Positions 57,151 through 64,000 of a DNA stretch of 64,000 nucleotides are shown here, in pieces. Made by a program: the position numbers and the translations under genes. Position 1 is the first letter of the stretch; each line of letters opens with the position of its first letter. Below the pieces are notes generated by a model. The model was not told the origin of the DNA and did not search any database. It was given only the letters and a program-made list of their open reading frames with translations. Source of the DNA: Prochilodus magdalenae (Eukaryota; Chordata; Actinopteri; Characiformes; Prochilodontidae); assembly GCA_024036415.1 (NCBI GenBank), contig JAMWET010001064.1:360001-424000 (forward strand), read 5' to 3'.

Positions 57151-57920
57151 CAGAATCAGAATCAGAAATACTTTATTGAACCCAGGGGGAAATTGCAGTT
57201 TTTACAGTAGCAACCATTTAGAATAAACAATAATAATTTACAACAAAAGAGAAATTTTTCAATATGTACACATATATAAACACTTATAATACAATATAAA
57301 ATAAAATAAAAAGTAAAGTGGCTGTGGCTATACTAATACGTACAGATGTACTGTTAACAGCAGTAAGTGTTCAGTAGTCAGAAAATTATTGCTGATTTTG
57401 AGTTGTCGCACACATAATTAAATTATTGTTTTGCTGTTATTACTGTACATGTGAATGGTGTCGTGCTCTAAGGGAGGAGTTATAAAGTCTGATAGCCACA
57501 GGTAGGCATGACCTCCTGTGACGTTCTGTAATGCATTTTGGCTGAATGAGTCTTGCACTGAATTTGCTCCTGTGTCTCATCACTGTGTGATAGAGAGGAT
57601 GGGAGCCGTTATCCATGATGGTCTGCAGCTTAGACAGCGTCCTCCTCTCAAACACTGCCATCAGCGAGTCCAGCTCCACACCCACAACATCACTGGCTTT
57701 GCGGATCAGTTTATTAAGTCGGTTGGCATCTGCCACCCTCAGCCTGCTGCCCCAGCATGCAACAGCGTATAGGATGGCACTCGCCACCACAGACTCATAG
57801 AAGATCCTTAGCATAGTCCTGCAGATGTTGAAGGACCTCAGACGCCTCAGAAAATAGAGACGACTTTGGCCCTTCTTGTAGAGGGCGTCAGTGTTCTTAG
57901 CCCAGTCCAGTTTATTGTCA
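57151..57920 (-). mobile_element. L2-type LINE 3' fragment
   Basis: On the minus strand the C-terminal end of a LINE reverse-transcriptase frame reads through about 160 codons to a stop near 57440. It includes KLDWAKNTDALYKKGQSRLY, FLRRLRSFNICRTML, FYESVVASAILYAVACWG, an MDNGSHPLYHTV segment and LPVAIRLYNSS. The 3' UTR ends in (TTCTGA)n after 'ggttcaataaagtatttc', a hallmark of fish L2-type LINEs. The 5' end is truncated. The coding part has no internal stop in this stretch, so it is fairly young. Confidence 0.9.
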
Positions 57921-58065
57921 ATGTGTCAACATGAGCTAACACATTAGCAATCAGAGCTTTAGCATAAAAGGGCAACAGGTGAGCTCTTCTGTTTTGGAGA
58001 AATGGATGCCCACATTGGAAACAGAGGCGGACACATGTGGAGATATAGCAGTTGATGCTTTTCAT

Positions 58066-58182
58066 GGCTGGATTCGCCATGCTAGGTGATATTTCCCCCG
58101 CTGCTTGGCCAGGGAAAGCATTGCTTGTGATGTGGATGAGGTGCTCTGGCCAGACGGAAACAGGAGAGAGGATGCAGCATAG
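58066..58182 (+). pseudogene. C-terminal remnant of an IS630/Tc1-type (DDE_3) transposase
   Basis: The frame from 58066 reads GWIRHAR, an in-frame TGA, then YFPRCLARESIACDVDEVLW and PDGNRREDAA before a TAG at 58180-58182. I recognise this tail, with its WIRHARR-FPRC and CDVDE-LWP motifs, from a group of fish transposases of the DDE_3 type. The in-frame stop is consistent with a CGA-to-TGA change. Upstream catalytic motifs were not found. Confidence 0.75.
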
Positions 58183-58489
58183 TTTTTGTTTTTTTTTACT
58201 GTAACTGTGTACAGTAAATTCTTCTGTTGTTTTGTATGTAGACCACTGTATGAGCAGCTTTCTGTTGGTTGGGATGTACACTGTATATTATTTTGGTGGG
58301 AAAAATATTATATATTAGTTATCGAGTATTTGTGTGTTCTGTATAGTAGTATAGTATAGTATAGTATGAAAACAATATTCTAAAATGGTTTACCACACAC
58401 TTATGTATGTGCTATCTGTAGTAAGTGTCATTATGATGAGTGGAGAATTAGTGTTTTCCATTCATCATAGTGTTTTACATTGAGCACAT

Positions 58490-59175
58490 CAGTGTCCAAC
58501 TGGTTCTTAGGTTTGGTTCCTCCACCTCACAAGAAAGAACCAAACTCCAGCGCATCATCAGGACAGCAGAGAGGATCGTTGGATGTAACCTGCCATCACT
58601 TCAGCAGATCTACACCAGCAGGGTGAGGAAGCATGGTGGCAAAATTACATCTGACCCCTCCTGGACACCTCCTCTTCCAGACACTCCCCTCTGGTAGAAG
58701 ACTGTGGTCCATCAAAACCAGCTGTTGTGCTAACAGCTTTTTCCCCAGAGCTGTAGCGCTCCTCAACCACAGTGGACACCTCCCACTGTGAACCTCAAAA
58801 CATACAACTGAGCTGTACCAAACAGGACTGAACAGCTATTTGCACTATGACTATTTGAACACCTGTACTGATGTTCTCTTTCTGTAAATATACAGGTCAT
58901 CTGTAACTTTCTATATATAATATTTTTCAACAAATCTGTCGAATCTCTCAGCTTCCTCAACTTTTTATTACCTTTAGTACTTTTTACTTTTTTAATTTAT
59001 CCCCTACCCTATTTATTGTTTAGTGTAATTTTACTTTAGTTCAATACTGTAAATAATCTGTGTTCTGTGTTTTTGTTACTTGTTTTTGTTACTTGACATA
59101 CGTGTTGCTCTCACCAAGACAAATTCCTTGTATGTGTAACATACTTGGTGAAATAAAGAGATTCTGATTCTGATT
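58490..59175 (+). mobile_element. L2-type LINE 3' fragment (second, different subfamily)
   Basis: It encodes GSSTSQERTKLQRIIRTAER, IVGCNLPSLQQIYTSRVRK and, after a frameshift, an LPSGRRL segment and an FFPRAVALLNHS tail, the C-terminus of an L2/CR1-type LINE frame. The long T-rich 3' UTR ends 'cttggtgaaataaagagatt' followed by ATTCTG repeats. Orientation is opposite to the fragment at 57151. Confidence 0.88.
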
Positions 59176-59336
59176 ATAAATTTCTTCTGAAAACAAAATA
59201 AGATAACATAGTTTTGAATGTAAAGTTTCATTTTGCAGGAGAATTGAGGGGTTTTGCCCATTGTGTGTGTGTTTTGATTTGTGTATAGAGTTCTGAGAGA
59301 ATGAGGTATGCTGGGTAAGCAATCAAGAAAAACTGT

Positions 59337-60159
59337 AATTCTAAAATCTTGTTATGCAAAGAAAAAAAACATCCTCTATTGTTTTGTCAAACATGCTACT
59401 ATGCCAAATTAATTTGTGTAACACACTAAGTAATTACAATGTAACTACAACACAAATACAATGTAATTACACAAGTACATGTGTCTAGTACCACAAAATC
59501 ATAGTCACTCACATGTAATAATTAATGCTAAGCATTGCTCAGTCTTATTTTATGAAAATGAGTAAAAACACCTGACAATAAACACTTCAGGAGGCCATAT
59601 TTGCATAGTGGACCAAATAATCTTCATATTTTACACCGAGAGCTGCGAAATGACCGTCCACAGACAATGTAACAGAGTCTTCCAATCTCCCTATTAATTC
59701 CAACCAAGAATGAAATGATCGCTCTCTTATAGCCCTAATTTAATAAACGAGGCATAAATCAGCTCTCAGTATGCCTAATTAAACTGGATCCGTGAGGGGA
59801 ATTCTCCTCGGCCCTTCCGACAACGGTTACCTTGTCTGGCTCTGAACCAGGGCGATCCCAGTTAGTGCTGGTTGAGTGTGCTGGAAGGACTCTTCCATTA
59901 GCAGAGCTCTACCTTCTCCGGGATCAACACACGGCCCCTCATTAGACACTAATTCAAGTGGAATTACTGCCAGCACAATAGCATTATTAACTGGCCCGGC
60001 TTTGAAAGAGGGGGAGCTGGGGAGCCTGATAGATTGAAGCTTGGGAGAAAGACAAGTGCACAGACATTTTCTAGTGTCCTGTCGGTCAGTGGATGGTTTG
60101 ACCACATGGCAGGGTCCCAGGCGTCAATATTGAGTGTGTGTGTGGGTGTGTGTGTGTGG
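59337..60159. other. Candidate conserved noncoding element (about 59620-60080)
   Basis: The block from 59620 is unique, with 'ccctattaattccaacca', 'gccctaatttaataaacgag', 'tatgcctaattaaactggat' and 'agcattattaactggccc'. It is one of the densest TAATTA concentrations in the window. 59337-59620 is AT-rich and unassigned. A short (GTGTGG)n stretch is at 60134-60160. Confidence 0.5.
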
Positions 60160-60505
60160 GTAATATTTATTGAGCTACACATATAGAAGTAGTTGGGCCG
60201 CCATGTTTGCATCTCGGTGCTGACCACAGTGCCTACACATGGATTCGTTAGTCGCCTCCACCAAGACAAAAGTGGGACTCGTCGACCCGCTGCCATCCTG
60301 AGTCACTCCATGACAGTCTGGTACGACACCATTGCAGACTTTGGCGACACTGACATGGTGTAAGGGACAGTCGTCGTAACAGTCTGTGTGCATGTAGTCC
60401 TGTGTTGTGCAGCTATCTGCCAATGGTGCTGCCACCAACAGGATGACTCCTGTCTGGCATCACTGCTTACTGAATGTCTGCAGTCTTGGCTGTTGGGTCA
60501 GCCAG
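60160..60505 (-). mobile_element. Tc1-like family A, copy 8, with a second deletion
   Basis: The reverse complement carries the segment before and after the first aspartate ('gacgagtcccacttttgtct') as in other copies. It then jumps from 'gtcagcaccgagatgcaaac' straight to the 3' 'tatgtgtagctcaataaata'. The C-terminal coding piece kept by the other copies has been lost too. Confidence 0.82.
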
Positions 60506-61235
60506 GTACAACAATAAGACCTGTCCTTGCCTATGTCACATGTGCATGTCTCACAATGTCAAACCTACTATGTGCTGATTGGAAGTTGCTTGATTCCATT
60601 GGGCTAAGCCTCTATTACTCATTAGCTCCAGCACATACATGAAATGGATCTATTAGCACTACCTGCTTTGTAGCCAATTTCAGTGAAGTGATCCAGTGTG
60701 GCTGCGACCCCTCAGTGCCCTCCTCCTCTTCAGACCCTTATGCTTCACACATTTACACTTTGGTTTTGAGGCTCTGTCACCAGAGTTCTGTTTTGATCTC
60801 AGCTCAGTGTCCCGAGAGAAGGGGAGTCTCAAATTGGATTTTTCTGAGGGTGAGAGGGGAGGAAATCACACAGTACTGAACCTACACCCCCGCCCACACC
60901 AGTATATAAACCCCCTACTGACCAGCACACAAACACAGTGCCTGCACATGCAGAACCACATAGTAGGGCCACCAGGGCTGCCCTTTGGGATGGGCACAAC
61001 AAATGAGTCGGTGGACCAAACCTTGAATTTCACACACATGTACAGGGAGCTAGAACAATGTCATAAGTGCAGGTGGGCAGTCCAGTGTGTGCAGAAGCGG
61101 GGTAACACGTACATGTAGAAAAATGCAAATGTATAAATAGTTAGTATATATAAATAACAAGCCTGCAACAATTAGCATGCATAATTAATTCCAGAGTGTC
61201 CAGATTGAGGCGCATCTGTAAAAATCCAAATGTAT
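60506..61235. other. Unique sequence, nothing firmly recognised
   Basis: No known gene. The two overlapping open frames at 60688-61118 (63 and 140 codons) differ in reading frame and have no recognisable domain or splice context. Confidence 0.4.
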
Positions 61236-61745
61236 GTGGTTTGCTTATAAGAGTCACCTTGAGTGCTTAAGGTGGTAGTAACTTCAGCCTCCTGCAGATG
61301 GCACTGCACGAGGATGATGGGGCTATGAATACTTGCGCGGTGTGAGTGACCGGATCCATAGATTGAGAAGAGGTGGTATGGTGCTGGGGATGTTTGGTTC
61401 CATGTGTGGAAAATGACTCCACAGCAGATGTTACTGATTGGCTAACAGGAGTGATTGAGCATTTTGGGCGTGGCCAAAGACCATAGTGCAAGGGAAGTAG
61501 CTGAATCTGCAGGTGTATGGAAGTGTACGGTCATACGGGTCTACCAGCAGTGGCTAAAATCCCAGTCTACAGGGAATTCTCCTTGGAATTGTGCCAGAGA
61601 TGGCATCCACCAAATCTGGATGCTAGAGTGTCTGAACATTGATGTGGCCTACATCCAGAAACGTGTCCAGTCCATGCCAAATCCAATCCCAGCTGTAATT
61701 GGTTCACGTGGAGGTGATACAGGGTATCAGGTATGTGTTATTGTT
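61236..61745 (+). mobile_element. Tc1-like family B, copy 5
   Basis: Starts near 'aagagtcaccttgagtgc', close to the left terminus. It encodes AREVAESAGVWKCTVIRVYQ and QWLKSQSTGN (helix-turn-helix region), then DVAYIQKRVQSMPNPIPAVI and the terminal GDTGY segment. The DDE core is absent at the same place as in copies 2 and 3. The right terminus is decayed ('ttgttcagtgag'). Confidence 0.88.
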
Positions 61746-62742
61746 CAGTGAGCTTATACTTCCTGATGCTGAAATATGAGAAATGTGTATCTAATGGTCA
61801 TTTTATCTGTACCTGGTTTGCACACGCTTGAGAAAAACACAAGGCTGACCACCAAAAAAAAAACCCTGGGAAAAAACTTTTTGAAAGTCTTTTCAGCATT
61901 TGTTCTGCACACTTACCTACAGGCGATCGGCGGGGCCGCGGTGACTGGGGTCCCATTTGGGCCCCAGCGTGGGGCCGGCGAGCCCCTCAGCTGTAAAATG
62001 AAGGCAGCGGAGCGCGGGGGGAAAATGGATTAGAGCGGCTGAGATAAAGGAGCCTCAGCCAGCCGTGAGCTCAGCAATGGGGAAATAAGCGCCGGACAAA
62101 TTGTTTTTGGTACATTAAGTACCTGTTACTTTATTTCACAGATGGAAAACAATAACGCGGGCTCCGGGGGTCCGCAGCCTTTCTAGAAATATCCACAAAG
62201 TGGCCCCCCCACCTCCTCCACACTCCTCCACTCCACCTTCCTTTATATGCAAAGCGATTTTCTTAAGGACTTTTTTTTTGGGGGGGGGGAGCTTAAAAGA
62301 AAGAAGTGCGGGGCCGATTGACAAATCCAGCATATGATGATAAATGACAAAGTGCCCGGCAGGCAGTCAACAGGCTGCTGGGGGAAATCATACGGAATAT
62401 CCATGTTAATAAAAATAAAATAAAGAAGGGAGGGAGCGTTCCCGCCTAGTGAAGGAGTGCAGGGATTTTTCAATTAATAAGCAGCGTGGCGCAGCGGAGC
62501 ACGGCAAATTGAATGAGTGTGTCCGATACGGGATGATTTATCCGTTCGGACTGATCTAACGGCCCTGCCGAGCAGCTATGACACACTGACAAGGCCACAA
62601 TGGATATGAAAAATGAGGCAATAGCACGCCGCTAAATCTGAGAGTTTCAAAGCCAAATGCTCAACCAAAAAAAAAAAAAAAGCCCTCAGGAACTCACACT
62701 TACTCAGAGTCGCATAATGAAAGAGATGTGTATGTATATATA
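61746..62742. other. Strong candidate conserved noncoding cluster
   Basis: 61900-62160 (GC-rich, CpG-containing: 'gatcggcggggccgcggtg') and 62320-62640 ('gtttttggtacattaag' upstream, 'tttttcaattaataagcagc', 'ggatgatttatccgttcgg') are repeat-free apart from a T9/G10 homopolymer junction near 62270-62289 and an A-run near 62667. The combination suggests a regulatory region. Short frames on both strands have no domains. Confidence 0.45.
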
Positions 62743-63275
62743 CAGGGGTTGGACAATGAAACTGAAACACCTGTCATTTTAGTGTGGCTGGTCTCATGGC
62801 TAAATTGGACCAGCCTGGTGGCCAATCTTCATTAACTGCACATTGCACCAGTAAGAGCAGAGTGTGAAGGTTCAGTTAGCAGGTAAGAGCACAGTTCTGC
62901 TCAAAATACTGCAATGCACTCAACATTATGGGTGACATACCAGAGTTCAAAAGAGGACAGATTGTTGGTGCACGTCTTGCCTGCGCATCTGTGACCAAGA
63001 CAGCAAGTCTTTGTGATGTATCAAGAGCCACGGTATCCAGGGTAATGTCAGCATACCACCAAGAAGGACGAACCTCCACCAGCATCGCGTAGTGACCTGG
63101 CCACTATCCTGCAAGAAGAATGGCTTAAAATCCCTCTGACCACTGTGCAGGACGCAGTATATGTCATTCCCAAGACGAACTGATGCTGTATTGGCTGCAA
63201 AAGGAGGCCCTACACCATACTAATAAATGATTGTGGGCTAAAACCAGGTGTTTCAGTTTCATTGTCCAAACCCTG
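62743..63275 (+). mobile_element. Internally deleted Tc1-like element, family E, copy 2
   Basis: TA flanks (62741-62742 and 63276-63277) and about 30-bp inverted ends ('caggggttggacaatgaaac' and 'gtttcattgtccaaaccctg') bound a 533-bp element. It has the same N-terminus-to-C-terminus deletion as the copy at 24413 but is better preserved, retaining 'gacataccagagttcaaaag' and 'gcttaaaatccctctgacca'. It is nonautonomous. Confidence 0.96.
62928..63092 (+). pseudogene. Open 54-codon remnant: Tc1-type transposase N-terminal domain
   Basis: From ATG 62928 to TAG 63090-63092 the frame is intact. MGDIPEFKRGQIVGARLACA begins the first helix-turn-helix domain, followed by SVTKTASLCDVSRATVSRVM and SAYHQEGRT. 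After the deletion join only five foreign residues precede the stop. The DDE catalytic domain is gone, so it cannot be a transposase. In the copy at 24413 the same region is frameshifted. Expression is unknown. Confidence 0.8.
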
Positions 63276-64000
63276 TAGGTGTGGATTAAAAATACAAAAA
63301 TTAATAATATGCTTTTGCTGCAGCAAACTAAGCCTCGTATCAACATCTAAATATTTTTGTTGATGCTGTTGAAGCTTTCATTAAGATATGTTTACACAAA
63401 GGGTCTCAAACTACCAGTTCCTGGAGACCACTGTTGAGATAAACATTTCATATGAAGTATTAAATAAATATCTGTATCACTCTCTGCATCAGTATTCCAA
63501 GGTTTCCATCTTTCAAAGTAAAAAAGTGGGCGTGGCCTAAAGGTTCATTTTTTATTTATTTGTATAAGGACATGGACAGGTGAGAACCTTGGTTTCCTTG
63601 AAGGTCAGCCGTGTGATCCAGGGCACATCATGCTCTACTGACCTGTAGACTTATAACAGTGTTCTGCCAATCTACAGCACTTCAAAGATCCGATATTGGA
63701 CATTGTTAGCTCTGGTTTCTCTACAACTACAACAAAAAGTCACATGTTGTTGGCATGGCAACATAACATCCTGTCTCGTATAATTCTTAAAATAAGTTTG
63801 GTGCCAGTTGGCTGTAACGTTAGCTAGCTAGCTAACCTAACCTGGAGGGGCCAGGGTTGAGAAGTGACCTTGCTCTGCTCTGCATGTTTAGAGCTCTGCC
63901 TGCTCCTAACACACCTGATTCAAATCAGCTCATTATCAAGCCCTTTCTGAGGAGAGTGTTTCTCACTATGAACCTACATCGTCTTGTTTGGGCTGCTAGC
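63276..64000. other. Unique sequence with dispersed repeat pieces
   Basis: 63550-63670 ('tttttatttatttgtataag', 'ccgtgtgatccagggcac') and 63840-63965 ('cctaacacacctgattcaaa') look like dispersed fish repeat sequence, the latter related to about 38782-38865. A gctagctagctaacc run lies at 63823-63840. No gene found before the window end. Confidence 0.4.

Larger units (their letters stand above)
56889..59336 (+). mobile_element. IS630/Tc1-like DNA transposon relic carrying two LINE fragments
   Basis: The inverted ends are 'acagtttttctcatttgttt' on the left and 'agcaatcaagaaaaactgt' on the right. Between them lie a C-terminal transposase remnant on the + strand (58066-58182) and two 5'-truncated L2-type LINE pieces in opposite orientations (57151-57920 and 58490-59175). 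The N-terminal and most of the catalytic transposase sequence is missing. The simplest history is a DNA transposon that decayed and received LINE insertions. Confidence 0.7.

Noticed and set aside
1..64000. Bacterial-type operon, defence system or phage genes
   Set aside because: No run of same-strand genes with ribosome binding sites exists. Repeat content and LINE/SINE/Tc1 relics are those of a fish genome.

Overview
This window looks like noncoding DNA from a bony fish, not a microbial gene cluster. Tc1/mariner-type transposon relics, L2-type LINE 3' ends that finish in ATTCTG repeats, tRNA-derived SINEs, foldback elements and abundant micro- and minisatellites point to a teleost. Several interspersed families look like those I know from otophysan fishes (the group of characins, catfishes and carps), but that narrower placement is inference. 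I found no convincing host protein-coding gene, rRNA gene, functional tRNA gene, CRISPR array or operon. Most longer open frames fall in low-complexity tracts, minisatellites or transposon remnants.

Layout. Positions 1-4850 hold unique sequence, one interspersed element with an internal 12-bp minisatellite, and a 660-bp AT-rich palindrome. Positions 4870-7310 are an old diverged repeat field rich in gctagc/gctaac words, into which a foldback element and another repeat have inserted. A 31-bp minisatellite inside a diverged duplication follows at 8190-9700, then a complete nonautonomous Tc1-like element at 10392-10903. A 1.45-kb foldback structure lies at 12748-14199. Positions 14448-17550 are a cluster of small elements (two SINEs, two hairpin elements, a Tc1 relic) and a purine tract. 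A 1.5-kb purine-only tract and a GT tract occupy 18490-20260. A stretch resembling conserved noncoding sequence covers about 20290-22100. A 30-bp minisatellite with 240-bp higher-order periodicity is at 22275-23215.

The second half alternates unique blocks with Tc1-type relics of several families (called A, B, E and F here), more minisatellites (about 46, 53 and two blocks of 43 bp), an 840-bp CA-rich tract, a CCATG-word repeat duplicated at 365 bp, and a 2.4-kb IS630/Tc1-like transposon relic (56889-59336) that contains two L2 fragments in opposite orientations.

Many unique blocks of 200-900 bp between repeats are rich in homeodomain-type ATTA/TAAT words and have the look of conserved noncoding elements. 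My best overall reading is a regulatory gene desert near a developmental gene, invaded by small transposons. Conservation cannot be tested here. No undescribed protein system is evident. The most notable signals are repeat biology: nonautonomous Tc1 families whose copies share one internal deletion, large palindromes, higher-order minisatellites and extreme strand asymmetry. Family letters A-G are labels used only in this report.
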